From contig CAWKCE010000003.1 of NCBI GenBank assembly GCA_963848085.1, positions 1,116,001 through 1,180,000 of the forward strand: a stretch of DNA of 64,000 bases, read 5' to 3'. Below, in pieces: positions 25,123 through 34,071 of this stretch. Under the pieces are notes generated by a model that saw nothing but the letters and a program-made list of their open reading frames with translations, was not told the DNA's origin and did no database searches. Both the position numbers and the translations under genes were made by a program. Position 1 is the stretch's first letter; the number at the start of each line of letters is the position of its first letter. The DNA is from CAWKCE01 sp032127035. Lineage in GTDB: Bacteria > Actinomycetota > Actinomycetes > JAHEKZ01.

Positions 25123-26997
25123 GTGAGCATGCACGGCGGCTGGCTGACGCTGCGCTCGTTCACCCGCGACAGCTCGGTGGCCGACACGAAGCTCGCGCCG
25201 GGCACAGTCCGGCGCATCGCTGGCTACGCCAGTCCCTACCGGCTGAGCATCGTCGCGTTCTTGGTTCTGACGGTGATCGATGCGCTGCTGGTCGTCGCCA
25301 GCCCGCTGATCCTCCAGCGGCTCATCGACGACGGAGTCAGTGCAGGTGACCGTCAGCTCGTCGTCTTTCTCGCCCTTCTGGTGGCAGGGATTGCCGTCGT
25401 GGATGCGGCGCTGTCGCTGTTCCTTCGGTGGTACTCGTCGCGCATCGGCGAGGGCCTGATCTACGACCTTCGCTCGCAGGTCTTCGGACACGTCCTGACC
25501 ATGCCGGTCGCCTTCTTCACCCGGACCCAGACCGGTGCGCTGATCTCCCGCCTCAACAACGACGTCATCGGCGCCCAGCAGGCGTTCACCACCACGCTGT
25601 CATCGGTGGTCTCCAACGGCATCAGCGTGGTGGTCGTCACCATCGCGATGTTCGCCCTGTCCTGGCCAATCACGCTTGCCTCGCTCGCGTTGCTGCCGGT
25701 CTTCCTGGTTCCGGCGCGCTACGTGGGTCGCCGCCTGGCGTCGCTCACTCGCGAGTCCATGCAGCTGAATGCGGACATGAGCAACACGATGACCGAGCGT
25801 TTCAACGTCGCCGGGGCGCTCTTGGTGAAGCTGTTCGGCAACCCCGACACCGAGGAGGAGAACTTCCGGGGGAGCGCGGCTCAGGTGGCTGACGTCGGCG
25901 TACGCATCGCCATGGCCAGCCGGGTCTTCTTCACCGCCCTCGTACTCGTCGCCGCCCTCGCGACCGCCCTGGTATACGGCGTCGGTGGAGTTCTGGCGAT
26001 CAACGGCACGCTCACTGTCGGGACGCTGGTGGCGCTGGCCGCCTTGCTCGGTCGCCTCTACGGACCGCTCACGGCGATGGCGAACGTGCGGGTGGACATC
26101 ATGACCGCCCTGGTGAGCTTCGAGCGGGTCTTCGAGGTCCTGGACCTCGCGCCGATGGTGGCCGACCGGCCGGACGCCGTGCAGCTTCCCCGCGGGCCCA
26201 AGGCAGTGGAGCTCGACGACGTCGGCTTCGCCTACCCGACCGCGGACCAGGTGTCCCTGGCCTCACTGGAGTCGGTCGCCCGAGCTGAGTCGGCGCCGAC
26301 TGGAGCAGTCCTCCAGTCGGTCAGCTTCCGCGCCGACAGCGGTCAGCTCGTCGCCCTGGTCGGTCCGTCCGGCGCGGGGAAGACCACCATCACGTCACTC
26401 GTGTCCCGCCTGTACGACGTCAACTCCGGCCGTGTGCTGGTGGGTGGACGGGACGTCCGGGAGGTGACCCAGCAGTCGCTGCACGAGTCGATCGGGGTCG
26501 TCACCCAGGACGCGCACCTCTTCCACGACACCATCCGCGCCAACCTGGCGTACGCCCGCCCAGATGCCACCGAGGAGGAGCTCTGGGAGGCCCTCGCCGG
26601 AGCCCAGATCGCGGCCCTCGTCCGCTCCCTGCCGGACGGGCTGGAGACCGTCGTGGGGGACCGAGGGCACCGGCTGTCCGGAGGCGAGAAGCAGCGGCTG
26701 GCGATCGCCCGCCTGCTGCTGAAGGGGCCTGACGTCGTGGTGCTGGACGAGGCGACCGCCCACCTCGACTCGGAGTCCGAACGCCTGGTGCAGGCCGCCC
26801 TGGAGACCGCACTCGAGGGGCGGACATCGCTGGTGATCGCCCACCGGCTGTCGACGGTGCGCAGCGCCGACCTGATCCTCGTGGTGGATGGCGGCCAGGT
26901 TGTCGAGCGCGGCGCCCACGACGACTTGATGGCGGCCGGAGGGCTGTACTCCGAGCTCTACCGCACCCAGTTCGCGGTACAGGCGGACACTCGCTGA
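25123..26997 (+). CDS. ABC exporter with fused membrane and ATPase domains
   Basis: This 624-residue half-transporter has six transmembrane helices (residues about 35-320) and a C-terminal ATPase with GPSGAGKTTI, the Q-loop QDAHLF, signature RLSGGEKQRL, Walker B VVLDEATAHLD and the H-loop in IAHRLSTVR. An insertion of about 20 residues lies between the first ATPase strand and Walker A. It likely works as a homodimer exporting a lipid, peptide or drug. The GTG is preceded by GAGGGGAG. No partner half-transporter is adjacent. Confidence 0.94.
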   Translation: MSMHGGWLTLRSFTRDSSVADTKLAPGTVRRIAGYASPYRLSIVAFLVLTVIDALLVVASPLILQRLIDDGVSAGDRQLVVFLALLVAGIAVVDAALSLFLRWYSSRIGEGLIYDLRSQVFGHVLTMPVAFFTRTQTGALISRLNNDVIGAQQAFTTTLSSVVSNGISVVVVTIAMFALSWPITLASLALLPVFLVPARYVGRRLASLTRESMQLNADMSNTMTERFNVAGALLVKLFGNPDTEEENFRGSAAQVADVGVRIAMASRVFFTALVLVAALATALVYGVGGVLAINGTLTVGTLVALAALLGRLYGPLTAMANVRVDIMTALVSFERVFEVLDLAPMVADRPDAVQLPRGPKAVELDDVGFAYPTADQVSLASLESVARAESAPTGAVLQSVSFRADSGQLVALVGPSGAGKTTITSLVSRLYDVNSGRVLVGGRDVREVTQQSLHESIGVVTQDAHLFHDTIRANLAYARPDATEEELWEALAGAQIAALVRSLPDGLETVVGDRGHRLSGGEKQRLAIARLLLKGPDVVVLDEATAHLDSESERLVQAALETALEGRTSLVIAHRLSTVRSADLILVVDGGQVVERGAHDDLMAAGGLYSELYRTQFAVQADTR

Positions 26998-27003
26998 GCC
27001 GGG

Positions 27004-27022
27004 GCCGGTCAGAACGACCGGC
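27004..27022. terminator. Hairpin between convergent ABC exporter and SDR genes
   Basis: GCCGGTC and GACCGGC form a perfect seven-base-pair stem with a five-base loop across the SDR stop, seven bases after the exporter stop. It is well placed for bidirectional termination. Confidence 0.5.
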
Positions 27023-27770
27023 GGGCACCGCCGTCGACCGGGAGCATGACGCCGGTGAGATACGACGCGGCGGGAGACAACAGGAACGCTGCCACGATGC
27101 CGAACTCGACGGGGTCGCCGTAGCGCCCCAGCGGGATGGTGGCCTCCGCGCGACGGCGCACCGTCTCCGCGCGGCCGGACCTCGCATCGAGCAGCCGGGT
27201 GCGGTCGGTGTCGATGCGTCCTGGCAGCAGCCCGTTCACGCGGATGCCGCGGGGGGCCAGCTCGTCGGACAGCTCCTTGGCAACGGCGGCGAGCCCCGGC
27301 CTCATGCCGTTCGAGGCGGCCAGCCCGGCGATCGGCTCGCGCACCGACGAGCTGAGGACGAACGCCAGCGCGCCCCCCTCGTCACCGATCGCGGCCGCAA
27401 CCGCGCGCGCGACGCGGAGCGGACCGAGGAAGACCGATTCGAAGCCGGTGCGCCACTCGTCGTCGGTGAGCTCCAGGGGCCCGCCAGGAGGCGGACCGCC
27501 GTAGCTGATCAGCGCGCCGTCGATCCGTCCGTACCGGCCGATGGCAGCGGCAACGAGCCGCTCGGCGGCGGTCGGGTCAGTCAGGTCGGCGGGCACCCCC
27601 ACGGCGTGGTCGGCACCGATCGCCTCCACTTCTCCGGCCAGGCGCTCGGCGTCCCGGGCGGAGACCACAACGCGCGCCCCCTCGGCCACCAAGGCGGCGG
27701 CAGTGGCGCGCCCCAGGCCGCGGCTGCCCCCGGTGACCAGGAAGACCCGGTCGGTCAGTCCGACATCCAT
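27009..27770 (-). CDS. Atypical short-chain dehydrogenase/reductase
   Basis: The 253-residue Rossmann-fold protein has the cofactor motif TGGSRGLG (residues 13-20) and the C-terminal YLTGVMLPVDGG of the SDR family. The canonical active site is changed. The NNAG motif reads ISYGG (88-92), and where Tyr-X3-Lys is expected the sequence is SNGMR (Asn154, Arg157) after an intact Ser stretch at 140-142. SNxxR-type divergent SDRs exist, so it may still be an enzyme, but the substrate is unknown. The ATG has CACAGT six bases upstream on the minus strand. Confidence 0.88.
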   Translation of the reverse strand: MDVGLTDRVFLVTGGSRGLGRATAAALVAEGARVVVSARDAERLAGEVEAIGADHAVGVPADLTDPTAAERLVAAAIGRYGRIDGALISYGGPPPGGPLELTDDEWRTGFESVFLGPLRVARAVAAAIGDEGGALAFVLSSSVREPIAGLAASNGMRPGLAAVAKELSDELAPRGIRVNGLLPGRIDTDRTRLLDARSGRAETVRRRAEATIPLGRYGDPVEFGIVAAFLLSPAASYLTGVMLPVDGGARRSF

Positions 27771-27854
27771 GTGTCCACTGTGGCAGGTCCGCGCGGGCGG
27801 GGCTGGGATTGGCTTCGGCATTTCCGGAGAACTCGCGGCCGCCGACACCTCGCG

Positions 27855-27860
27855 TACGCT
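27855..27860 (+). promoter_or_regulatory. Possible -10 element of moaA
   Basis: TACGCT lies 49 bases before the moaA GTG. The intervening leader has a small GCAGG/CCTGC stem at 27871-27883 and a GGAGG ribosome-binding site at 27901-27905. No molybdenum-cofactor riboswitch consensus was recognised. Confidence 0.35.
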
Positions 27861-27909
27861 GGCCTGGGCAGCAGGCGACCTGCAGCCATCCGTCGACGAG
27901 GGAGGCTCC

Positions 27910-28887
27910 GTGCTCACCGACAGCTTCGGTCGGGTGGCGACCGACCTCAGGGTCTCGCTGACCGACCGGTGCAACCTGCGCTGCACGTACTGCATGCCGG
28001 CGGAGGGCCTCGACTGGACCCCGACCTCACAGATGCTGACTGGGGCGGAGATCAGCCGACTCATCCGCTTGTTCGTCGCCGAAGGGGTGACCGAGGTCAG
28101 GTTCACCGGCGGGGAGCCGTTGCTGCGTCCCGACCTGGTCGAGATCGTCCGGGCGGCGGGGGCGCTGCTCCCACGCCCCAGAATGTCGTTGACCACGAAC
28201 GGAATCGGGCTGTCATCCGTCGCGGAGGCCCTTGCGGAGGCGGGCCTGGACCGCGTCAACGTCTCGTTGGACAGCCTCGACCGGGAACGGTTCGCCCAGC
28301 TCACCCGTCGCGACCGGCTGGCGGACGTCTTGACCGGTATGCAGGCCGCTGCGGCGGCCGGGCTGACCCCGGTGAAGGTCAATGCGGTCCTCATGCGAGG
28401 AGTCAACGACGTCGAGGCCCCGGCGCTGCTCCGGTGGGCCCTTGACCACGGATACGAGCTCCGGTTCATCGAGCAGATGCCCCTTGACCCACAGCACGAG
28501 TGGAACCGGGCCACGATGGTCACCGCCGACGAGATCCTCGCGTTGCTGCAGGCGTCGTTCACACTGGAGCCGGACGAGCTGCCCCGCGGCGCCAACCCGG
28601 CCGAGACCTGGCGGGTCGAAGGGGGCCGCGTGGGCGTGATCGGGTCGGTCACTCGGCCGTTCTGCGGCGACTGCGACCGGGTCCGGCTGACATCCGACGG
28701 ACAGATCCGCAACTGCCTGTTCGCACGCGAGGAGTCCGACCTGCGGGGCCCGATGCGGGACGGTGCCAGTGACCATGACCTCGTCGAGCTGATGCGGGCG
28801 TCGCTCGGCGCCAAGAAGCCCGGACACGGCATCGACGAGCCGACGTTCCTCCAGCCGCCGCGCCCGATGGCTGCCATCGGCGGCTGA
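27910..28887 (+). CDS. moaA: GTP 3',8-cyclase (molybdenum cofactor biosynthesis)
   Basis: This 325-residue radical SAM enzyme starts molybdopterin synthesis from GTP. The SAM cluster motif is CNLRCTYC near residue 24, the GGEPLL motif follows near 70, and the second cluster ligands are in FCGDCDRVRLTSDG and NCLF near the C-terminus. The protein ends in the conserved Gly-Gly needed for activity. The GTG at 27910 follows GGAGG. It would supply cofactor to the nitrate reductase encoded 18 kb away, together with moeA and mobA. Confidence 0.96.
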   Translation: MLTDSFGRVATDLRVSLTDRCNLRCTYCMPAEGLDWTPTSQMLTGAEISRLIRLFVAEGVTEVRFTGGEPLLRPDLVEIVRAAGALLPRPRMSLTTNGIGLSSVAEALAEAGLDRVNVSLDSLDRERFAQLTRRDRLADVLTGMQAAAAAGLTPVKVNAVLMRGVNDVEAPALLRWALDHGYELRFIEQMPLDPQHEWNRATMVTADEILALLQASFTLEPDELPRGANPAETWRVEGGRVGVIGSVTRPFCGDCDRVRLTSDGQIRNCLFAREESDLRGPMRDGASDHDLVELMRASLGAKKPGHGIDEPTFLQPPRPMAAIGG

Positions 28888-28891
28888 CCGA

Positions 28892-29188
28892 CTAGCGCGG
28901 GAGCTGCCGGTCCGGTGCGAGGCCAGGCTCGATCAGCGTGTCCGGCGGGTCGCTCGTGGGCTCGCGGCCCCCGTTGGCGAAGACCACAGCCAGGTACGGG
29001 ATGAACACCGCCCCGGCGACGAACACCCACCGCAGCCACCCAGTGGCCACCACGGCGAGGACGAAGCACACCGCCCGCACACTCATCGAGATCACGTAAC
29101 CACGGACGCGGAACGCCTGGTCGTCGGTGATTCCGCGCCGAGCGGTGGTGATCCGGTAGACCGGTGCCGCACCAGACTGGCGGACCAT
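28892..29188 (-). CDS. DUF3099-family small membrane protein
   Basis: This 98-residue protein has the N-terminal VYRITTARRGITDDQAFRVR block of DUF3099, followed by two adjacent hydrophobic segments (about residues 32-50 and 53-70) and a polar tail. The ATG is preceded by GGGAGGTGGG. The function is unknown; the family is widespread in actinobacteria. It is convergent with moaA, 4 bases apart. Confidence 0.85.
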   Translation of the reverse strand: MVRQSGAAPVYRITTARRGITDDQAFRVRGYVISMSVRAVCFVLAVVATGWLRWVFVAGAVFIPYLAVVFANGGREPTSDPPDTLIEPGLAPDRQLPR

Positions 29189-29306
29189 GACCCACCTCCC
29201 AGCAAGCAACGGACGGACTCTCCCACGGTAGGCCCCTGCGTGCCTTCCGGCGAGCCGAGGGGCCATGATGGCGGCGCACCACTGCGACGAACGGCTGGGA
29301 GGCCTC

Positions 29307-29519
29307 GTGTCGAACCGCACCTACCGCGTGACTGAGATCGTCGGGACGTCGTCGGACGGCGTCGACCAAGCGGTCCGCAACGGCATCGCGCGAGCCTCGG
29401 AGACGCTTCGCCACCTCGATTGGTTCGAGGTCACCGAGGTCCGCGGCCGAATCGTGGACGGTGGGGTGGAGCACTGGCAGGTCGGGATCAAGGTCGGCTT
29501 CCGGCTCGAGGACTCCTGA
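29307..29519 (+). CDS. Dodecin (flavin-binding storage protein)
   Basis: The 70-residue protein matches dodecin: YRVTEIVGTSSDGVDQAVRN, then LDWFEVTEVRG and VEHWQVGIKVGF. Dodecins assemble as hollow dodecamers that bind and sequester FMN, riboflavin or CoA. The conserved Trp that stacks on the flavin is in LDWFEV. GTG at 29307 was chosen because GGGAGG ends five bases upstream and the length then fits the family. Confidence 0.92.
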   Translation: MSNRTYRVTEIVGTSSDGVDQAVRNGIARASETLRHLDWFEVTEVRGRIVDGGVEHWQVGIKVGFRLEDS

Positions 29520-29521
29520 GC

Positions 29522-30901
29522 TCAGCTGGCCTGGCTGGCCGTCGACATGTTGTAGTCGGCGAACCGTAGCGCCGGTGCCGCGATCCGGGTGAAGTCGTCG
29601 TTCCACTCGCGCGGAAGCGTTGACTGGGTCGTGCCGGCCGCAGTGATCCTCGCCATCAGCTCGACCGGGCTCTCGTTGAACCGGAAGTTGTTGGTCGCGC
29701 CCACGATCTCTCCGCCCTCGACGACGTACACGCCGTCCCGGGTCAACCCGGTCAGCAGCAGGTTTTGGGGGTCCACCTCGCGGATGTACCACAGTGTGCT
29801 GACCAGCAGCCCCCGATCCATGCCGGCGACCAGGTCGAGCGTGGACCCGCGTCCCCCGGTGACGCTCAGATCCAGGCTGTCGATGTAGGGGGTCGTGGGC
29901 AGTCCGGTCAGCGCGGCGGTGTGGCGGGTCTGCAGGAGGTTCTCGAGGACGCCGTCCGAGATCCACCGGGTCGCCCGCAGCGGCAGGCCGTTGTCGAACA
30001 CCGACGTCACAGACGTGGATGCCTCGGCGACGACGAAGGGGGCGGTCTCCCGTCCGGGCGCCCGCGGGTCGCTGGCCAGCGTCAGGGGCACGTCGGTCAG
30101 GCGCTCGCCGATCCGGGTCCCGCCGCCGGGCTTGCCGAACACGGTGCGGCCTTCGGCGGCGTCCCGGGCGGAGGCGGTCCAGTACAGGTAGACGTACAGG
30201 TCGGACACCGCGCTCGGCGACAGCACGACGTCGTGACGGCCGGGCGACACCGGATGCCGCACCGCCTGCCAGCTGAGCTGCTGGGTGATCTCACCGGCGA
30301 TCTCCGTGACATCTGCGTGTCCGAAGTCGGGCATGTGCCGGCCCGCCCAGGCGGACAGCGTCCGCTGCTGAGACTTGCCCGTGAACTCGATCTTCCCGTC
30401 CGGCTGGTCGTGCCGCAGCCGACGCCCTTCGGAGGTTCCCAGGAAGGTGCTGGTGAGCTCGTGCTCGGCGAATCCCCACAGCTCCCGGCCGGCGGCGGCG
30501 GCACTTGCACACACCTCGGCCAGCTGGGGCGCGAAATCCGCGAAGACCGCGGCGGAGGTGACCGGTAGCTCGTCGTCCCAGTGCGAGGAGTCGGTGACGG
30601 TCGCAAACTCGCCGGCGTCCGGACTGGCGTCTGCCTCTCGGCCCACCGCGTCGGCCGCAGTCACGAGGGCGGTCACGTCGTCGATGCTCGCGATGTCTCG
30701 GGTCACCACTCCGGCGCGGGTCCCGTCGGGGTGGTCGTGGATGGAGACCATCGTGGCGTCGCGCGACCGCATGTCTCCGTTCGACGTCAGGGAGTTGGCA
30801 GCCCACCGGAGGTTCGCCGTGCTGCGTTCGCGGACGATGACGACGGCCCGGTCGGCCTGGGTGACGGCCAGAGCGTGCTCGACCGCATCCTGCGACCTCA
30901 T
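29522..30901 (-). CDS. tldE: TldE/PmbA-type metalloprotease subunit
   Basis: The 459-residue protein is the non-catalytic partner of TldD in a heterodimeric protease that degrades unfolded or leader-peptide substrates. It lacks the HExxxH motif, as expected for TldE, and shows family blocks such as GRHDVVLSPSAVSDLYVYLY and GLLVSTLWYIREVDPQNLL. The ATG overlaps the tldD stop (ATGA), so the two subunits are coupled. Confidence 0.93.
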   Translation of the reverse strand: MRSQDAVEHALAVTQADRAVVIVRERSTANLRWAANSLTSNGDMRSRDATMVSIHDHPDGTRAGVVTRDIASIDDVTALVTAADAVGREADASPDAGEFATVTDSSHWDDELPVTSAAVFADFAPQLAEVCASAAAAGRELWGFAEHELTSTFLGTSEGRRLRHDQPDGKIEFTGKSQQRTLSAWAGRHMPDFGHADVTEIAGEITQQLSWQAVRHPVSPGRHDVVLSPSAVSDLYVYLYWTASARDAAEGRTVFGKPGGGTRIGERLTDVPLTLASDPRAPGRETAPFVVAEASTSVTSVFDNGLPLRATRWISDGVLENLLQTRHTAALTGLPTTPYIDSLDLSVTGGRGSTLDLVAGMDRGLLVSTLWYIREVDPQNLLLTGLTRDGVYVVEGGEIVGATNNFRFNESPVELMARITAAGTTQSTLPREWNDDFTRIAAPALRFADYNMSTASQAS

Positions 30902-32427
30902 TGCCGCCCCTCCTTCACGGTGTTGAGGATGTTGACTCCGGTGAACATCGCCGTCGGCGCCCCGTGGCTGACCGGCGCTACCTGACCGGGTTGGGCCTTG
31001 CCGCAGTTGGCGGCGCCGGCCAGCAAGAACGTCTCCGGTCCACCGACCACGGCCATGGAGCGCCAGAAGTCGGTGGTGGTTGCCTGGTAGGCCACGTCCT
31101 TGACCTGGCCCACGACCCGGCCGGAGCGAATCCGGAAGAAGCGCTGCCCGGTGAACTGGAAGTTGTACCGCTGCATGTCGATCGACCAGCTCTTGTCTCC
31201 GAAGACCAGAAGGCCGTCCTCGACACCCGCCACGATCTCGTCCGCGGTGGGACCGTCCGGGGCGGGGGCGAGTGACACGTTCGCCATGCGTTGGATCGGG
31301 ACGTGGCCCGGCGAGTCTGCGAAGGCACAGCCGTTGGACCGTGAGGCCCCGGTATGCCCGGCGATCGAACGGTCGAGCTGGTACCCGACGAGCCGGCCGT
31401 CGGAGATGATCGGGAACTCCTGTCCCGAGACGCCTTCGTCGTCGAACCCAATGGTCGCCAGCCCGTGCTGCACCGTGCGGTCGCCGGTGACGTTCATGAG
31501 TGGTGACCCGTACTGCAGCTGCCCGAGGAGGTCAGGGGTAGCGAACGACATGCCGGCGTAGTTGGCCTCGTATCCCAGGGCCCGGTCGAGCTCGGTGGCA
31601 TGCCCGATGGACTCGTGGATGGTGAGCCACAGGTTCGTCGGATCGATCACGAGGTCGTAGCGGCCCGGCTCGACGCTGGGTGCCTTCATCTTCTCGACCA
31701 GCCAGCCGGGCAGTCGGGCGAGCTCGGTGTCCCAGTCCCAGCTCGTCCCGTCCACGTACTCCCAGCCGCGGCCGACTGGGGGAGCCACCGACGACATCGT
31801 CTCGAACGAGCCAGACGTGGCGTCCACGCCAACGGCCAACACGGACGGCTGCAGTCGCACGCGCTGCTGGGTGGTCACGGTGCCCGCCAGGTCGGCGTAG
31901 AACTTGTTCTCCTTCACCGCCCACACCGAGGCGTCGACGTGGTCGACCCCAGGAGCCGTCAACAGCCGCTCCGACCAGTCCTGCAACAGGGCGATCTTGT
32001 CGCGGTCCGGCACGGAGAACGGGTCGATCTCGTACGACGACGACCAGCTCACGTCCCCGTGCGAGGGTTCGTCTGCCAGTACGACCGGCTCCCGGTTGAC
32101 CGGGGCCGCCACCCGCGCCATCTCCACCGCCCGCTGGGCGGTCCGAGCGGCACCCTCCGGCGTGCGGTCGATGTCTGAGGCAAATCCCCATGTGCCGTCC
32201 ACGACCACCCGCACCGAGTAGCCCATGTCCTGGCTGTCGTTGACGCCCTCGGGGACGCGGTCGCGCAGGCGGACGGACTGGCTCCGGACCGTCTCGAATC
32301 GGAAGGCGGCGTAGGTCGCACCGAGGTCTCGGCTGCGCTGGAGAGCGGCGGCGGACAGGGCCCGCAGCGGAAGGGCGAGAAACGCCTCGTCGATCGGGCC
32401 GCCGGACCCCGGACCAGTCTCAGGCAC
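30898..32427 (-). CDS. tldD: TldD-type metalloprotease catalytic subunit
   Basis: This 509-residue subunit carries the zinc motif HESIGHATELDR near residue 272 and the downstream Cys/His-containing blocks of the TldD family, including GGPETFLLAGAANCGKAQPG. It forms the active protease with TldE. No ribosomal-peptide precursor gene was seen nearby, so a general proteolytic role is more likely than peptide-natural-product maturation. The GTG start follows GGAGGT. Confidence 0.94.
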   Translation of the reverse strand: MPETGPGSGGPIDEAFLALPLRALSAAALQRSRDLGATYAAFRFETVRSQSVRLRDRVPEGVNDSQDMGYSVRVVVDGTWGFASDIDRTPEGAARTAQRAVEMARVAAPVNREPVVLADEPSHGDVSWSSSYEIDPFSVPDRDKIALLQDWSERLLTAPGVDHVDASVWAVKENKFYADLAGTVTTQQRVRLQPSVLAVGVDATSGSFETMSSVAPPVGRGWEYVDGTSWDWDTELARLPGWLVEKMKAPSVEPGRYDLVIDPTNLWLTIHESIGHATELDRALGYEANYAGMSFATPDLLGQLQYGSPLMNVTGDRTVQHGLATIGFDDEGVSGQEFPIISDGRLVGYQLDRSIAGHTGASRSNGCAFADSPGHVPIQRMANVSLAPAPDGPTADEIVAGVEDGLLVFGDKSWSIDMQRYNFQFTGQRFFRIRSGRVVGQVKDVAYQATTTDFWRSMAVVGGPETFLLAGAANCGKAQPGQVAPVSHGAPTAMFTGVNILNTVKEGRQ

Positions 32428-32460
32428 CGCTGACCTCCACTCGGCATCTGTGCTCCGGCG

Positions 32461-32466
32461 AACCTA
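32461..32466 (-). promoter_or_regulatory. Possible -10 element of tldD-tldE
   Basis: On the minus strand TAGGTT lies 33 bases before the tldD GTG, with GGAGGT between. It is divergent from the fabG promoter. Confidence 0.35.
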
Positions 32467-32497
32467 CCCGGGTTCGGGGTACCCGCCGGTAGGCCGG

Positions 32498-32503
32498 TAG
32501 CGT
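32498..32503 (+). promoter_or_regulatory. Possible -10 element of fabG-fabI
   Basis: TAGCGT lies 61 bases before the proposed fabG GTG. The leader carries a strong AAGGAGGT ribosome-binding site at 32550-32557. Confidence 0.4.
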
Positions 32504-32564
32504 GCCCGGGCAGCGTGTCGTGAGGTGAGCGCCGATGGCCCTTGCCTCGAAGGAGGTGGTGGCC

Positions 32565-33269
32565 GTGCCCCGATCGGTCATGGTCACGGGGGGAAACCGC
32601 GGCATCGGGCTGGCCATTGCACGACACTTCGCCGCGGCCGGTGACGCCGTTGCCGTCACCTACCGCAGTGGCGAGCCTCCGGAGGGACTGTTCGGGGTCC
32701 GGGCGGATGTGACCGACGAGACGTCCGTCGCTGCGGCTTTCGACGCAGTCGAGGAGCACCAGGGGCCGGTCGAGGTGCTCGTCGCCAATGCGGGCATCAC
32801 GCGGGACATGCTTGTGCTTCGGATGAGCGAGGCCGACTTCACCTCGGTCGTCGACACCAACCTCACGGGGGCCTTCCGGGTCGCCCGGCGGGCCGCCAAG
32901 GGCATGCTGCGGCTGCGGCGGGGAAGGCTCATCTTCATCTCGTCCGTCGTGGGTATGTCCGGCTCGGCCGGGCAGGTGAACTACTCAGCATCCAAAGCGG
33001 GGTTGGTGGGACTCGCCCGCTCGCTGGCCCGGGAGCTGGGGTCACGCAGCATCACCGCGAATGTGGTGGCCCCCGGATTCGTGGCCACAGACATGACGGC
33101 AGAGCTCAGCGACGAGCGGCGGGCGGAGATCGTTGACCAGGTGCCGCTGCGACGGTACGCGCAGCCTGAGGAGGTCGCCGCCGTCGTGGGCTTCCTCGCC
33201 AGCGACGCCGCTGGGTACGTCACCGGGGCAGTCGTCCCGGTCGACGGTGGACTGGGAATGGGCCACTAG
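32565..33269 (+). CDS. fabG: 3-oxoacyl-ACP reductase
   Basis: The 234-residue SDR reduces 3-oxoacyl-ACP in type II fatty acid synthesis. It has TGGNRGIG, the NAG motif in LVANAGITRD, the catalytic Ser and the YSASK motif (VNYSASKAGLVG), and GFVATDMT. The GTG at 32565 is chosen because AAGGAGGT lies seven bases upstream. The order fabG-fabI matches the fabG1-inhA pair of mycobacteria. Confidence 0.94.
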   Translation: MPRSVMVTGGNRGIGLAIARHFAAAGDAVAVTYRSGEPPEGLFGVRADVTDETSVAAAFDAVEEHQGPVEVLVANAGITRDMLVLRMSEADFTSVVDTNLTGAFRVARRAAKGMLRLRRGRLIFISSVVGMSGSAGQVNYSASKAGLVGLARSLARELGSRSITANVVAPGFVATDMTAELSDERRAEIVDQVPLRRYAQPEEVAAVVGFLASDAAGYVTGAVVPVDGGLGMGH

Positions 33270-33291
33270 GCCCCTGCGAGGTGGAGGAACG

Positions 33292-34071
33292 ATGAGTGCG
33301 CAAGGGCTGCTGGACGGCAAGCGCATCCTGGTGACGGGTGTGCTCACCGACGCCTCGATCGCCTTCCACGTCGCGCGCCTGGCGCAGGAGCAGGGGGCCG
33401 AGCTGGTTCTCACCGCCATGCCCCGCACCTCCCGTCTGACCGAGCGGATCGCCGGGCGGCTGCCGAACCCGGCGCCGGTCATCGAGCTCGACGTCACCGA
33501 GGGCGAGCACCTGGCGACCTTGGCGGCGCGGGTAGGCGAGCACCTGCCCGGGCTCGACGGCGTGCTCCACTCCATCGGCTACGCGCCGGAGGCCGCTCTC
33601 GGTGGCAACTTCTTGAAGACGGAGTGGCCAGACGTCGCCGTCGCGCTGGAGGTGTCGGCGTTCTCGTTGAAGTCGCTCACGATGGCGTGCGTCCCGCTGT
33701 TCGGCGAGCGGGCGAGCGTCGTCGGGCTCGACTTCGACGCCACCGTGGCCTGGCCGACCTACGACTGGATGGGCGTGGCCAAGGCGGCGCTGGAGTCCAC
33801 CACCCGCTACTTGGCCCGGGACCTGGGCCCGAGCGGCGTCCGGGTCAACTTGGTGGCGGCCGGTCCCATCAAGACGCTCGCGGCGAAGAGCATCCCCGGT
33901 GCGTTCGACTCGTTGGGGAAGCTCTGGGGCGAACGGGCGCCCCTCGGCTGGGACAACACCGATCCGGTGCCGACGGCGCGGGCGGCGGTGGCGCTGCTGT
34001 CCGACTGGTTCCCCGCGACCACGGGCGAGATCGTGCACGTCGACGGAGGGGTTCATGCCGTCGGCGGCTGA
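33292..34071 (+). CDS. fabI: Enoyl-ACP reductase, InhA type
   Basis: This 259-residue NADH-dependent reductase performs the last step of fatty acid elongation. Residue numbering parallels InhA: Ser94 in LHSIGYAPE, and Tyr157 and Lys164 in YDWMGVAKAAL. The N-terminal cofactor loop reads GVLTDASIAFHVA. The ATG follows GGAGG. It is the likely target class of isoniazid/triclosan-type inhibitors; sensitivity cannot be read from the sequence. The 3' end overlaps the next gene by 17 bases. Confidence 0.95.
   Translation: MSAQGLLDGKRILVTGVLTDASIAFHVARLAQEQGAELVLTAMPRTSRLTERIAGRLPNPAPVIELDVTEGEHLATLAARVGEHLPGLDGVLHSIGYAPEAALGGNFLKTEWPDVAVALEVSAFSLKSLTMACVPLFGERASVVGLDFDATVAWPTYDWMGVAKAALESTTRYLARDLGPSGVRVNLVAAGPIKTLAAKSIPGAFDSLGKLWGERAPLGWDNTDPVPTARAAVALLSDWFPATTGEIVHVDGGVHAVGG

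Noticed and set aside
27771..27909. Molybdenum cofactor riboswitch upstream of moaA
   Set aside because: The 139-base leader has only a small five-base-pair stem and a ribosome-binding site; the conserved riboswitch core was not recognisable.
27009..29966. A single 985-codon open frame on the minus strand
   Set aside because: Only the part encoding the SDR (to 27770) has family similarity. The rest is antisense to moaA, DUF3099/dodecin and part of tldE, a common artefact of very high GC content.
30898..32427. TldD/TldE as part of a ribosomal-peptide natural product cluster
   Set aside because: No precursor peptide, modification enzyme or dedicated exporter gene lies next to the pair; the neighbours are dodecin and fatty acid synthesis genes.
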